Shown: positions 30,326 through 42,520, counted from the first letter of the stretch. The stretch is DNA of 64,000 nucleotides from Rachicladosporium sp. CCFEE 5018 (GCA_002077045.2 KZ111140.1:2581732-2645731), one strand, 5' to 3'. Numbers and translations: made by a program. The notes: generated by a model from the letters alone, not told the origin.

Positions 30326-31981
30326 ATGGCCGTCGATGAGGAAAAACCTGCAGGTGCACCAGATGACTTCGCTGTCCACCAAGTTTCGCCTCATTCGCCG
30401 AACCTCTTTTCTACTGGCAGCTCTGAACTTGACGACACATACGACATCTACAAGCAGTCTGCTAATGAGGCGCCAGCCGATGCTGCAGAGATCAAGCGTG
30501 TCCTTCGCAAGATCGATCTCCGCATTGTTTCCATACTGTTCATGATCTACTTATTGCAATATCTGGACAAGAATGGTATCAACTATGCAAGCGTATATGG
30601 CTTGCAGAAGGCAATCCATCTGGAAGGACAACAATTTGCGTGGCTGAGCACGATGTTTTACCTGGGATATCTCGTCGCGCAGTTCCCTGCCGGGTATGCC
30701 ATTCAACGACTACCGATCGGCAAGGTACTAGCGTGCACGACACTTGCTTGGGGCGTCATCGTAATTACAACACCGGCATGCACGAGCTTCGCTGGCATGG
30801 CCACCAATCGCTTTCTACTAGGCTTTGTTGAGAGCATCGTCAACCCCGGCTTTGTCATGGTCATGTCTGTCTGGTATAAGGCTGCAGAGCAACCGCTGCG
30901 TCTTGAGGCATATTACTGTACCAATGGGATCGCCACGATGTTCGGTGGCCTTATTGGGTACGCTGTCGGGAACATCACGACTGGCCTACCACAGTGGATG
31001 TACGTCTTCCTAATCTTTGGAGCATGCAGTTGTGCAGCAGGCGTTGTTGCATTGATCTTCCTACCGGATATGCCTTCTACAGCCAAGTTCCTCAACGCTC
31101 GAGAACGCTCCATTGCGGTCGAGCGCGTTGCCGGCAACCGCCAAGGTGTTAAGAACAGCCATTTCAAAGTGTATCAGATGTGGCAGACGTTGTATGATCC
31201 GAAGACTTGGATCCTATTCGTCATGGCCGTCGGTGCACAAGTGCCTAACTCCGCCCTTACGAGCGTAAGTTGCTCAAGTTCATTGCATTGAAGCTACCAC
31301 TGACACATACAGTTCGCATCTCTGATCGTCAAAGGCTTCGGTTTCGATACCCTCGGAACCCAGTACCTCCAGATCCCTGGCGGTGCCGTGTAGTTCCTTT
31401 CTCTCATCGGTGGCGGCTACATATGCAGCGAATCCCCCAATGTCCGATGCATTACTATGATAGTCGCCAATCTAATTTGTATCCTGGGCGCAGCACTACT
31501 GGTCGGCTTGCCGGACAGCATGAAGTGGGGTCGTCTCGTTGCGCTGTGGCTGTGCTACCTCCAAGGTCTGGGCTTCAGCATAAGCTTGACGATCGTGAGC
31601 TCGAATGTCAGCGGATCTACAAAGAAGCAGCTTACATCGGCTATCCTATTTACTGGATACTGCATTGGCAACTGTATCGGCCCACAGACGTTTCGGGAGT
31701 CCGAGGCCCCCAGATATCCTTCGGCATACATTGCGTGAGTCCTAGTTGATCTCCAGCAGAGTACAATTCGTACTGACAAGGATAGAATGCTCGTGGGATA
31801 TAGTGTGAAGCTGACTGCTGTCATCGTGCTGTACGTCTACATGTGGACGGTCAACAAGAAGCGCGATCGCGAGGCTACGATCGAAGGCGAGTCGACGGAA
31901 GAGATAGAACGAGCTGCCATCGATCGAGGGATGCACGATGTGACCGAGCTCGATAACAAGGGTTTCAGATATGTACTTTAG
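30326..31981 (+). pseudogene. Dal5-like MFS transporter with nonsense codon (copy B)
   Basis: Exon positions correspond to copy A: 30326-31264, 31313-31734 and 31786-31981, with intact splice sites. In exon 2 a CAG codon (copy A) is TAG at 31391-31393, so translation would end after residue 339 of 518, removing roughly the last four to five helices. A little downstream, C-S-K-F-P in copy A is C-S-E-S-P here, a non-conservative change consistent with lost constraint. Everything upstream is normal, so the loss looks recent. A sequencing error is possible. Confidence 0.8.
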
Positions 31982-32503
31982 CACGGCCTGCACCACCGCT
32001 CTTCGTGGATTCTGAGAGCACTCTCCATGGCGGACACTCGTTGCTTAAGCGTCGGTACATCCTGCTACGACAGCTGACAATCAAGCGATGCAATGTCGAG
32101 CGCCAAAGGTAGTAGCTAGCACCCAAATCTCTCTCTTCGACCAAACGAGGGCTAAAGGAAACTCGCGGTGTGCATGATAGTTGCATAAGTCTCTTCGGGC
32201 TTTCGGGAGAGCGGATGCAGGCTTTACGTACGATGGACGATCGAGTCGGTGTACAGTGCATGGGACCTCTTGAGATTCTCTGGCGATATCATAGACGGAA
32301 GCGCATGTCGAACACAGTGACTAAGTTGTGCATTGACCGCAGCATGCGGTAAGGTATCTCTTTTGCGCCAGATTCTGCTCCTTACTCACTCACTCATACC
32401 CATCCCATCTCGACGAGCCATCGACACCCGTATCTTGGCTGCCTTTAGGAATGACGGATATCTAGGCATTGACTTCGGCAACTTTGTATAGTAATAGACA
32501 GTC
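31982..32503. other. Intergenic, MFS to coiled-coil gene (copy B)
   Basis: Promoter of the gene at 32504, with ACTCACTCACTC and CCCATCCCATC pyrimidine-rich runs about 100 nt before the ATG. No gene. Confidence 0.5.
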
Positions 32504-34753
32504 ATGGCAAACCCACCTCCCAACTGGCAGTCCTTAAGTAACTCAAGCCAGTGGATTACTCAAGCTCAGCCCGTTGCTCGGCTTCCAGAGGACGAAGACA
32601 ACTTCGAGCGGCATTGGAGTTGGAACTCTGGTAATGCCCAGGGTACAGTCCACGAGAGTCGACAGAGCTGGACCACACCAAGTCAAGCCAGCACGCCACA
32701 GGTCATTACGACCTTCTCAGCGCCGCCGATGCCGATGACTCCTGCGATAGCGATGCCTGTGATGCGACCTACGCTGCCTACGATGCCATCGATGCATGAC
32801 TTCCATCAGCAATCGCAGCAGATGATGAACAACATCCATCAGAACGCACTCGACTCGCACAGTCGGATGGTGGAGGACATGAACAGAAACATGTCGATGG
32901 GTGCGATGAGTATGCAGAGCAGCTATCCGCAGCCTCAGCAGCAGATTGCATATCACTCGTCGTCGACTTCACTGGCACCAGTCCAGCAGCAGATCGCATA
33001 TCGTTCATCGTCGTATTCGTTGCCACCCTTGCAACAACAGCCGGCGCAGATCCACTACACGCAGAACGTCTTTCACCGGGTCCCTCCGCAGTCCCAGCCT
33101 CAACAGCTTCAAGTATCGTCCCAGCAGCGCATCGCCGGTCCCGACGAGAGATTCCAAGCCATCAAGGAGACTCGAGCGAATGATATGCGTAATATCAACG
33201 AGCAAGGTGCTGCAATGAAAACTGCCATGCGAGGGCTTGAGCAGCAAGTGGAAGACCTGACTGCTCAAAAGCGGCAAGACGATTCGTCTCAGCGCCAAAT
33301 AAGGGATCTGCAGGACCAGATTGCGGGGTCTGCGCGTCGGCAGCTCGTGGATGCTCGCAGACACGATGCAGAAATGGAAGAGCTTCGCAGAAATCAGCGA
33401 TCTGCGCCACAGCCACAGGCTCCGGCTCTTGATATGGATGCGCTGCGGAAGGTTATACTTGAGACGCAGGCAAAGCAGATCTCAGCTGCTGACGTGCAGC
33501 GGGCAGTCGAGGAAGCTGTGGCTCAAAGACTGGTAGGGGTCGCTCGAAGGGAAGATCTCGAGGCTGCTAGCTCAAGCATGCAGAAGGCGCTTGGTAAGGT
33601 GCCACAAGGGGCTAGCGAAGAGCAAGTCCAGAACGCCTTTGGCAAGGAGGTGAATAAGATTGTCGAGAGAGTTGAGAGGCATCAGAGGCGTGAGGTCGAA
33701 GCTGCGCCGCCACCCCAGCAGCAGCCGTGGGCGAGACCGCAGCCCGAGTTTACAATCGAGGAGATTGACGATGATGAGCCTGCGGCAGTACCGGCGCAGG
33801 CGTACCAGCCAGCAAATGTGCCGGTCCAGCGACATCAGCCTTCATATCAGCCTGCACAGCCGAGAGTCAGTGCGCCGACCCAGGTACAGTACGTACCGCA
33901 ACCAGTGACAATCGCCCGAACTCGGGCACCAGTAAGCACGCAGCCCCGTCTCCAGGGTGCACCAGGACCGCAAGCCAATCAGACGACGATACCTATCCAA
34001 GCTCCAGAGCTCTCGAACACTGTGTCGAGAACGAAGAAACCACCTCAGCCAAGCCCAGCTCCAGCAGCACCTGCTGCGCCCAACGCTGTGTCACGCAATG
34101 TGTCAGCACCGCAAGCTCCCGGGATTACCTCTGCGCCTATCGGCGACTCGACTTCGACTCGTCAGCCAGTACCAGCGACATCTCAGATGCAGCTTATGGT
34201 GCATCAAGCGGCACCCGTCGTTTCGTCAGCCCCTCAGTCCGGATCTGTGGCCAGAAGCAAGAAACCACGTGACGCCGCTCCACCACCAACGCACTCAGCT
34301 GCACCGATGTCTGTGCCGTATCCGACTCAACCGGCATCTGTGCCAATCACCAATACTGCGCCACAATCAGGCGCCATCACGAGGGTCAAGAAGCCAAACA
34401 ATGCAGCACCAGTTGCGCCACCGCTTGCGAGCACAGCCGTGGCCAAATCTGGTACTGCGACAGCCGCACCAGTACCACAAGCTGCGCAGGTATCCGGTAC
34501 CCTGGCGCGAGTCAAGAAGCCGAGCCAGCCTGCACCTGGTCCCGTGCCTCAGCATGCGCACAGTACTGCCATGATAAGACCAGGCTCGAGGACCACGGCA
34601 GCTGCGCCGGCCACCACACAACACACACAGCAAATGGCCGGAGCGCCAAGTGTCCAGCCCCCGAGGCAGCTGATGCCTCCGCCAGCTTCTGCCGCAGCTC
34701 CGAGTGGCGCCATGGTCCGACACAGCAAGGACGTGGCAAGGAAACCTCGTTAA
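32504..34753 (+). CDS. Gln/Pro/Ala-rich coiled-coil protein, full length (copy B)
   Basis: 749 aa, single exon. Residues 1-200 are Ser/Gln/Met-rich with many poly-Gln-like pairs. A charged coiled coil covers about 215-300 and a second helix about 320-395. The remaining half is Pro/Ala/Gln-rich and probably disordered, with repeats ending in R-[VT]-K-K-P or similar (SGSVARSKKP, SGAITRVKKP, SGTLARVKKP) and a basic end. No enzymatic domain or known family is seen; a scaffold or cytoskeleton/septation role would be a guess. Copy A has fewer repeats before its nonsense codon. The tail differs much more between copies than the coiled coil, as expected for disordered sequence. Confidence 0.7.
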   Translation: MANPPPNWQSLSNSSQWITQAQPVARLPEDEDNFERHWSWNSGNAQGTVHESRQSWTTPSQASTPQVITTFSAPPMPMTPAIAMPVMRPTLPTMPSMHDFHQQSQQMMNNIHQNALDSHSRMVEDMNRNMSMGAMSMQSSYPQPQQQIAYHSSSTSLAPVQQQIAYRSSSYSLPPLQQQPAQIHYTQNVFHRVPPQSQPQQLQVSSQQRIAGPDERFQAIKETRANDMRNINEQGAAMKTAMRGLEQQVEDLTAQKRQDDSSQRQIRDLQDQIAGSARRQLVDARRHDAEMEELRRNQRSAPQPQAPALDMDALRKVILETQAKQISAADVQRAVEEAVAQRLVGVARREDLEAASSSMQKALGKVPQGASEEQVQNAFGKEVNKIVERVERHQRREVEAAPPPQQQPWARPQPEFTIEEIDDDEPAAVPAQAYQPANVPVQRHQPSYQPAQPRVSAPTQVQYVPQPVTIARTRAPVSTQPRLQGAPGPQANQTTIPIQAPELSNTVSRTKKPPQPSPAPAAPAAPNAVSRNVSAPQAPGITSAPIGDSTSTRQPVPATSQMQLMVHQAAPVVSSAPQSGSVARSKKPRDAAPPPTHSAAPMSVPYPTQPASVPITNTAPQSGAITRVKKPNNAAPVAPPLASTAVAKSGTATAAPVPQAAQVSGTLARVKKPSQPAPGPVPQHAHSTAMIRPGSRTTAAAPATTQHTQQMAGAPSVQPPRQLMPPPASAAAPSGAMVRHSKDVARKPR

Positions 34754-34955
34754 GCGTGCAGGGCTCGAGATTAGTGACGCAGAGCTGAGCAAGGGATGAT
34801 GGCGCAGATGAACAGATAGGGTACTTAGACTTCGGCGTCTGATTAATTCAGGTCCACCTATAGGATCATCGTAATCATCGTCATCTCGTTATGACCAATA
34901 GCCAACGCCTCGCTAACATCAATATTGCACCCATGCTCTCCCTTTGAAACTCAAA

Positions 34956-35511
34956 CTACAACCCCAAACTCCTCCTCACATCCCTCTTGACCCTCGCCTC
35001 AAACTCCGGTCTCCGCTCCCTCCACATCCTCGCCGCGTCCACATTGGCCGGACTCTCGTCATTCGGCTCAGCAATCATGCTCATCACACTGATCAAGATC
35101 TTCTCCACGCTCTGTATAGGACTCCATCGCTCGGAAGCCTGCTCGTAGTGGTTTGGATCGTCGCCAGGAGGGTGCAGGATTGAGATGCACACTACGCCGT
35201 TGGGGTATACTGCACCGTACATCAGCTACGACTGCTATAGCAGAGAATATAGGTGGTTGCAATGTACCGTTAGGATGCCATATATCACACAAGAATTTCA
35301 TCGTAGGCGGCATAAGAGGGTAGTCTTTGGGGAACTTGAGCTCTGCAGGGAAGATGCCGCCCTCGTATGGCGTGTCCTCCGGTCCTTGGATCATCGCTTC
35401 CCACACGAAGAGGTCGTCTTCGTTGACTGGGCCAGCTGTGATGCCATCTGGCGGGTCCGTGGTGAGGTGTTTATACTCTTGGAAGAGCCGTTTCGAGGCA
35501 ACGGAGGTCAT
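34956..35511 (-). CDS. Ubiquitin-conjugating enzyme E2, Ubc7 type (copy B)
   Basis: Exons 35511-35268 and 35209-34956 with a 58-nt intron (gtaca...gtgcag) give 165 aa. Catalytic Cys in GVVCISILH, HPN at the junction and the PPGDDPNHYE acidic insertion are all present. The intron has the same length as in copy A but quite different sequence, while the protein is essentially unchanged. Role as for copy A: ER-associated degradation. Confidence 0.94.
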
Positions 35512-37378
35512 AGTTGGGCGTCGAAAGGGTTGTGAACGCAATCTCGGATTGAAGAGCTCCCAATGAGAAGTTTAAAGGAGACGATGCTGAGATACTTGGA
35601 CGGTAGCAATCTGCTTGGTATGGCATTGGTGATTCTATATAGTCAACATAACATGAAGTCGATCGAAGCTCGGCTCCGATCGGGCCGAGCTCGAGCTCTG
35701 ATGTCGTCCATGCGATCAACGACAACATTACGTGATACATGTGGATCCTCCCAATCACGAGCGTCACTCGAGCGAGACTGGAGTGATGTAGCTGTTGTGT
35801 GAAGTACGGCGACTGAGGTCGCAAGCTTTGTTGCCTGAGCCTGATCCACTATGCCCGACCGTACGCACTCCTACCTACTCTCAACATGACGATCAAATAT
35901 CGCCTGCCTATGGCAACGACTCGAACTACCATGGGACCCTCGTGGCATTTACCTCCTTCGTCCTCGTGAGATGAGATTGCTAGCTTCGCGCTGTCATACT
36001 CGAAAACAATCGCCCTTGGGTTCGTCGACTAGGTAAGGCTGTCGATTTGAGTAAATATCGCGAATCTACATCTTACCTCCACCGGGATTCGGACAGAAGT
36101 CCGCATCGTCTTATCTTTGACAGGGAGTGCACGAGCAGCTCACGGACTCTTCCCACGTGTCTGCACCTCCCGGGGCCATGGCACTTGGGAACGTGTTTGC
36201 GTGATCGAGCCGTCTGCTTTGACCAGGGGATCTCTAGAGCGGAAAGGTGGACGCCGCTCGTAGGATGCATGTACATAGTTCTTTGCGAAGCTGGCCCGCC
36301 TCGCCAATTGCTGAAGGTTTTCAATCGCTTGAGATGTGCCTTGAAGCTCTACTGAGCTGGTCCGAGGCCTTGGAGCTTACTTGGTCATGTGGTTAACAAA
36401 GCGTGGTTGAAGATATCACGACTTGCCCCAAGTCAGGGTTTTGTCCGTGTGCAGGGAGATCGCGCGCGAGCCGGCGGCTGTGAGATGCCGTCCGCTGCAT
36501 TGGCCAAAATCGTAACGGCGACGAGCCCAATGCGATCTACGGAAAGTGACTCGCTACGACCCACCTCATCGACCTCAGGACGCGGTTCAGCTGTGCTACT
36601 AAAGTGGGTAGGTAGACTGGACCAAGTGCCAGACATCCAGTTGCGGCACAGGACCATTGCATGCCGTGTGTACTGTCCTACATCGTGCGATGGATGCATG
36701 TGGCCTTCGGCGCGAAAATATCGGCGTGAAGTCCAGATGGGTAGCCACTAGTGGGGTAGGCGAGATGACGCCCTCGGTGGCTGCAGGCGATGCAATGCAA
36801 CGTTACGGAGTAATCTAGGAATGCCGAGCGTTCTAGTACTGAACACAGGGAGCGGATCCTTTGAAACCTAACGACATCGCCGGCTTGACCGCATCTCTGT
36901 TTCGAAGTCGCGGACCAGTACGAGCAACAGCCAACAGTGGTGAGTGCAGCAAGTCTCAACAAGCAGGCTTCAGTCGGTCTGTTATAGCGATTCCTGGTCC
37001 CATCGATCGCGTGAGATCTCGAGAGTCAATGCTTGTGCCGCGCGGGTTCCTGCGTTGGCGAGGCGGCACGAAAACGTGGCCGAGCCGGTGAATCCCCAGT
37101 GCGCAACGGTGGCCCCTGCTCAATTAGCCATGCTTTGCGGCTCCACTCGAGAGCTCATTACCTGTGTGAGTGTGCCGCTCGAAGGCATTCACTTGAAGTG
37201 TGTTTTGCGCCGTTCGCATGACGTGCACTCACTTTTCGAACCTGAGATATCCTGAGAATCTCAAGCCGAAAATCCGCTGCACATTAGACTGATTGCTGAT
37301 TCGACGATCTTCACTGCCGATCCCCGCCCATATCACACCGTTGTCGGATAGGCGCAGCTTAGCTGCAGGTTTCCGGAC
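35512..37378. other. Long intergenic region, UBC7 to URC4 (copy B)
   Basis: Counterpart of 6972-8842 with more substitutions and indels than the genes; includes the invariant block 36995-37182. No coding frame is shared with copy A outside that block. Confidence 0.55.
36995..37182. promoter_or_regulatory. 188-nt block identical to copy A, upstream of URC4
   Basis: Identical to 8460-8647 and at the same distance from URC4. Function unknown. Confidence 0.3.
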
Positions 37379-38914
37379 ATGGGCCTTTTCTCACGACGAA
37401 GTCATAACAAGGCCGCTACTAACGACCAAAACTCCGACAGCTACAGCAACAACAAGTACGCCACGATGAAGCGCGCAAACGGGAACCCCGCGGCCCACGC
37501 CAGCATACCAGAGATTGCCCTACCTAAGGCGCCTGATCCACAAGTTGACCCTGCAGGATATCTGAGAAGTATCTATGCTGTGAGAGAGCGGAGTCGCCTG
37601 GTGTTGGAGAAGGCGAAGAGGAATCAATTGAGGCACTTCAATGTGGATATGGTGAAGTTCCGAGATACTGCGAACTACGTGGTCATGATCATAAAGGTAT
37701 GGCAGGCTGTGGGAATGATAAAGATGCCTCGGGACTGACTGAGACAACAGCGCGATTTCGAGCCAGACTACAGCAAAATTCCGCCACATGGACGGTGGCA
37801 GCACTTCGAGGTGGGAGGTCGGCCGCGCATTGACCAGCTCATGGCTGTGTGGCCATCCTCACTGGATGCGCAAGAGCGGACTCGTAGGCTGATTGACTTG
37901 TTTCTGGTCTCCGTATTACTGGACGCTGGTGCAGGCACTAAGTGGCAGTACAAGTCAAAGGAGAGCGGCAAAGTGTACAGGCGGAGCGAAGGGCTGGCAG
38001 TTGCAAGTCTTGAAATGTTCAAAACGGGAATGTTCTCAAGCAATCCTGAGCAACCACACCAGGTCGACAGCGCAGGATTAAAGACACTCACCTCGGATCG
38101 CATGGCAAAGGGACTTCAAGTCAGCGAGGAGAACCCGATCGATGGACTCGAAGGCCGGACGAACCTGCTTATCCGCCTCGGAGATGCTCTGCTAAACTTC
38201 GAAGTCTTCGGCCCTGACAGCCGCCCAGGCAACATGCTCGACTACCTCCTCTCCCACCCCTCCACAACCGCCTCGTCAGTCCCTATAGTCCCGCTCCCAA
38301 CCCTCTGGGACACCCTCATGAACGGCCTCTCCCCAATTTGGCCCGCAACCCGCACACAAGTCGATGGAATCCCTCTGGGCGACGCCTGGCCCTGCCAATC
38401 CATGCCCTCTCACCCCACGCAGCCCTGGGAAAACATCGTTCCTTTCCACAAACTCACGCAATGGCTCTGCTACAGCCTCATGGTCCCGATGCAAAAACTC
38501 GCAAACGTCCGCTTCGTAGGCGTCGAACTCATGACCGGCTTGCCTGAATACCGCAACGGCGGACTGCTCGTAGACACCGGACTCCTGACCCTCAAACCCG
38601 AAGATGCGCGCAGAGGTCTAGAACAATACCAGACCAACGCCACGCGCCAAGGCCAACCTTCCGTCGAAGTCGTCCCCTTATTCACAGCCGACGACGACGT
38701 TATAGTCGAATGGCGCGCCCTGACCGTCGGCTTCCTAGACGAACTCCTGGTGACCGTGAACGAAGCTTTGGATCTTCATGGCAGCGACAAGCTCTCGCTG
38801 GCTCAGATGCTCGAAGCCGGGACCTGGAAAGGCGGCCGCGAGATCGCCGAAGTCAGCCGCCCGAATACGAAGGAACCGCCAATCATGATCCTTTCCGACG
38901 GCACGGTGTTCTAG
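37379..38914 (+). CDS. Uracil catabolism protein 4 (Urc4/Urg3, DUF1688) (copy B)
   Basis: Exons 37379-37696 and 37751-38914 with a 54-nt intron (gtatg...caacag), 493 aa. All DUF1688 blocks listed for copy A are present. Exon 2 up to about 38620 carries many synonymous changes against copy A (about 34 in the first 334 nt); after that the copies are almost identical. This marks an exchange boundary inside the gene. Confidence 0.9.
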
Positions 38915-39748
38915 GAGGCTTCGCTGCTGTGTGGATGGGAGAGTGATCCGCCGCTCGGCAGCGCGGGGAGTATTGTCTTGACTCCTGCGCTCGTGCCGGC
39001 GACGCCTGCGAGCTATCGTCCGAGCTCTAACACTTACTTTGACGGTGCTGGGGCTTCTTGGACCGACTTGCGTCGAGACTCTAGTTCTGCCAGCTTGCTT
39101 CCGGCTGTGGCGCAGGCACAAGCCCAGCAATTGCCGAATCCGCTGCAGTGTCATCCGCCCTTGCTCGGGTTTGCGGAGAGGCCCGCGAGGCTTGTGGGCC
39201 GGGCGAGAAGGCATACGACGAGTTTTGCTATGGGGAGGGAAAGTATTGCTGAGGAGTGATGGGCGATGACTAGCAGGACGGTGCTCGCACAAGAACGACT
39301 TACGAGATATGTATTGATACCCTCGGAATGAGCGCACGAGTGAGGATGGCATGGGGGAGTATGTGCAGGCGCGGGAAGGGGTTCTGGAACGCTTCGCTGT
39401 ATGTACATGTTTTACATATTGGCTGCTGCGTCTGCCACTGCCGCGGGTGAGATAAACCACGCTCTGCTTTGGCTCCTCACGGCTTGTACTGTTTGCGATA
39501 TGCTGCCGCTACAACGTGATGGCGAAGTGCGCACAACTGTGTAGCTGATCCACCCAGTGATCCGTGTAGCAGCCTTGTATTTGTGTCCTCCGCGGGCGTT
39601 TCTTATCCAGCGTGATGAAGCACCCCAGGGGTGTAAGACTCACTGAGCGTTTGCTTACTCGTCACCACGGCTACAAGTCCTGCATGGATGCATGCTACGT
39701 GCATTGCAGAGCACTAATCATCGCGCTTTTCACAGATCCCGCTACACC
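38915..39748. other. Open extension after URC4 and convergent intergenic region (copy B)
   Basis: 38915-39259 is the in-frame 114-codon extension seen also in copy A; the remainder is 3' flank of URC4 and mL57 without recognisable content. Confidence 0.45.
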
Positions 39749-40573
39749 TCAGTCTTTGAGGCCTAACGGCTTCAAGACTCTCTCCCTCGCCACTCTCGCA
39801 GCAACCTCGCCTCCCTTTTGCAACGCTAGCGCACCAACCACAGCATACACCGCCGTGGCCAACACCACCTCCTCTCCTGAGCTTTCCATATTAGCTGTCT
39901 GCCGCGGCTTCCATCTGACTACACTTTTCAGTCCGTAGCTAGTTGCTAGTTGTGCGAGTCGCTTCGGGCTCAGCGTAGAGCCTTTTGTATGTGGCGTCAA
40001 ATTATTTAGAGTTGACAGTGCTGGGTGGGTGAAGATGTGCGGATCCAGCGCATCGGAGAAGGAGGCTGGTGGCGGTGAGCGGAGAAGTGCTAGAGAGGTT
40101 TGGAGGTCCAAGATACGTTTGCCAAGGTAGGCCAGTTTGTCGTTGTAAGGGCGGCTACCGTGATCGAAGGATCTGTGAGTTAGAGATTGCCACTGAAACT
40201 GTTGTCAGTCTCTGCCACTGTATTCGGTGCAGTTGACCACGCAACATACCTTTACCTCCTCGTCCAACGTCTCCCTCCCTTTCACATCTTGCCCTGCAGC
40301 GTTGCCAATGAACCTGTCCAACGCCGCGTCTACCGGCTCGGCTTTGTCGTTGACTTTCCAGATTGGCTGTTTAGGCAGCGGTCGTATTCGGTGCGGCATT
40401 CGCATGCGCGGCGGAGTCTGTTTCCATCGCGGTTCATCTGATCGAAGCGGGAGCGACTCTGCGAAGCGGAGGGCGGAGGTGCTGAAAGCGGCGGCGCGAG
40501 ACTCGGTGGTTGCCAAGCGGAGAGCGCGAGCGCATGAGGAGCAGACGAATGAGGGAGTCGATGAGGGAGGCAT
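39749..40573 (-). CDS. Mitochondrial ribosomal protein mL57, RNase III-like fold (copy B)
   Basis: Exons 40573-40250 and 40192-39749 with a 57-nt intron (gtatgt...tttcag), 255 aa. It differs from copy A by a one-codon insertion (K-G-S-T-L for K-A-T-L) and a few substitutions. The presequence-like N-terminus and SLTHRSFDHG are present. Confidence 0.65.
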
Positions 40574-40897
40574 GACTGAAAGTTGCGATGTGTGAGGCGC
40601 AATGTCTTGAACGTGCGCGAGGTTCGTTCACTTCAAGATGGACGAAAGGGTCCGCAGTTTTAGCCCGAAAGCTTAAACTCAGACGCGACTTCAGTCGCGT
40701 TGGCATCGTGAATCCTCCATCACTTCATAATTCTGTACATCCATACATGGGCATTGATAGACTTGATTTTGCTGAAAGGTGCAGCTGGGCCAACATATAT
40801 TGGTCTCTAGAATTGGCAACATGATGCTCAAGTCCCCGTGACGAGCTCACATGCCCGAAATCACGACACTCGAGTCAGGCCATTGGATGCTCTGAGC
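40574..40897. promoter_or_regulatory. Bidirectional promoter, mL57 / RTT109 (copy B)
   Basis: Nearly identical to copy A, including the inverted ACGCG repeat at 40683-40700. An in-frame TAG in this stretch supports the RTT109 start at 40898. Confidence 0.5.
40683..40700. promoter_or_regulatory. Inverted ACGCGACT repeat, MBF-like site (copy B)
   Basis: Same perfect 8-bp inverted repeat as at 12144-12161, about 200 nt before the RTT109 ATG. Confidence 0.35.
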
Positions 40898-42520
40898 ATG
40901 GCTTCGTTCACTTCCGAACCGGGAGGCAACCCAGATATGCCTCGTCTTAAGGATGCGCTCGCGGGCGCGCTTCCAAAAGACTTCAATTGCCGAATGCGCT
41001 ACATCCACACTTCACCAAAGCCATGCGATCCACTCTTCTCTGCGCCACCTGGCGAAGACCCCGAGCGAACGAAGCTGGCCAGCCATTTCCTGACCATCAG
41101 CACACCGTCACTCTCGTCCGCCAACGGCTTTGAGTACCGCGATGCAGGTCATCACTTCGTCTTTGCAATGGAGATTCTGGTCTACTCGACCCGACGACTG
41201 ATTGCGATGTTCGTCAGTAAAGCCGACTCCACGGGCTATCTTCCGCGCCGTCGTCCGAGTCCGGTCAGGGTCATTGCTACGACGTTCTTGAAGTGGCTCA
41301 GCGATCGACTGAGGCACCCGCGGAAGCGTCTTGTCATCTCGCTCTTCGCACGATCGCAGCCAACATACCTCTTCCCAGGGTCCGCTAAGACCGGGAAGAA
41401 GCATATCTTGACAGATCACCAGCTCACTAGTTGGTGGGTACGTGTCCTCGACTCACTGATCCGACAGAAAGCAGACGTGCCCAATCAAAATCGAGATTGG
41501 CAGGGCTATATTACTGTACCAAACTTCAATGGCATGGCTGAGGTCAGGCGATTCCTACCGCCAGATAATGTAAGTAGCTCGGCGAAGCCACGATGGAAGC
41601 GTGGCGATCCGTTGCAGGAGCTCGCGATTACACGCGGGCTGCCTGAGACTGTGCCGACCAGGTGCTTACTCCCTCGCTTCCCGGATGATCCGAAAGGACG
41701 ATTCATACAGGACCTAGATGACGAGGTAGGCTTGACTGAAGACACAGTGACCGCAAGTCCGTCCAAGAAGAAACAAGGAGTGTGGCTAAGTGTCAAGAAC
41801 CTCGATACGTTCTGGACTGTCATGGAAGCCCGACAAGAGTGTTCGTCTGGGCAGGTGGTGGGATTTCTGTGGCTGGTTGAGGAGAGACGACAGGATGAAG
41901 CGTCATGTTCAGGTACCACGAGGGCGCATGTACAGAGCTCACAATCCACTGGTATGAACGATTCTCAGACGTACGACATCCAGCAGAACAAATCTCAGCC
42001 CTCACAGACGTCGCAGAGCTCAATCGGATCGCAATCTTCGTCACAGAAGCGGCGTGGCCGACTTACCGGACCGATCACTGCCCGGCAGCCTCGGCTGAAA
42101 GGTGGCTCGTGTAACATATCAGCCACCTCTGAGCCGAGCTTCGGGTTGATCAACGACAAGTCCGACGCACCAATGCTCACGAGTGAGGGCTACGATTGTG
42201 CTATGCAGATATTGCTGCAGCTGGACTTCTCAAGTGCTGAGGGGGCAGCACAGTCCACTGCTAAGTGGGTATCCGAGGTGAGCGGGATGGTCGCGCTTAC
42301 GCCGGAGAGTTGGGTTGTGGAAGTCTGTGGTACCGCTGAGATCACAGCACTGTCAGACCAGGCTCAGAATGGCAACGGGGCACCGGCGACTAATGACTTG
42401 GGCAGTCTGGTCAGAAAGAAGAAACGGAAAGTGGATGACTCACTTGAGCCAACAATTGCAGCGGTCGACGAGGCATCGCTCGTCAACACTCTGGTGGGCA
42501 GGAAGAAGTTGAAAGCTTGA
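40898..42520 (+). CDS. Histone acetyltransferase Rtt109 (copy B)
   Basis: 540 aa, single exon, with roughly 1-2% differences from copy A. Family blocks MFVSKADSTGYL, QPTYLFPGS, PRFPDDPKGRF and RQECSSGQVVGFLWLV are unchanged; changes fall mostly in the Ser/Gln-rich linker and C-terminal tail (for example E to K and A to S). The basic KKKRK signal is kept. Both copies look functional. Confidence 0.92.
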   Translation: MASFTSEPGGNPDMPRLKDALAGALPKDFNCRMRYIHTSPKPCDPLFSAPPGEDPERTKLASHFLTISTPSLSSANGFEYRDAGHHFVFAMEILVYSTRRLIAMFVSKADSTGYLPRRRPSPVRVIATTFLKWLSDRLRHPRKRLVISLFARSQPTYLFPGSAKTGKKHILTDHQLTSWWVRVLDSLIRQKADVPNQNRDWQGYITVPNFNGMAEVRRFLPPDNVSSSAKPRWKRGDPLQELAITRGLPETVPTRCLLPRFPDDPKGRFIQDLDDEVGLTEDTVTASPSKKKQGVWLSVKNLDTFWTVMEARQECSSGQVVGFLWLVEERRQDEASCSGTTRAHVQSSQSTGMNDSQTYDIQQNKSQPSQTSQSSIGSQSSSQKRRGRLTGPITARQPRLKGGSCNISATSEPSFGLINDKSDAPMLTSEGYDCAMQILLQLDFSSAEGAAQSTAKWVSEVSGMVALTPESWVVEVCGTAEITALSDQAQNGNGAPATNDLGSLVRKKKRKVDDSLEPTIAAVDEASLVNTLVGRKKLKA

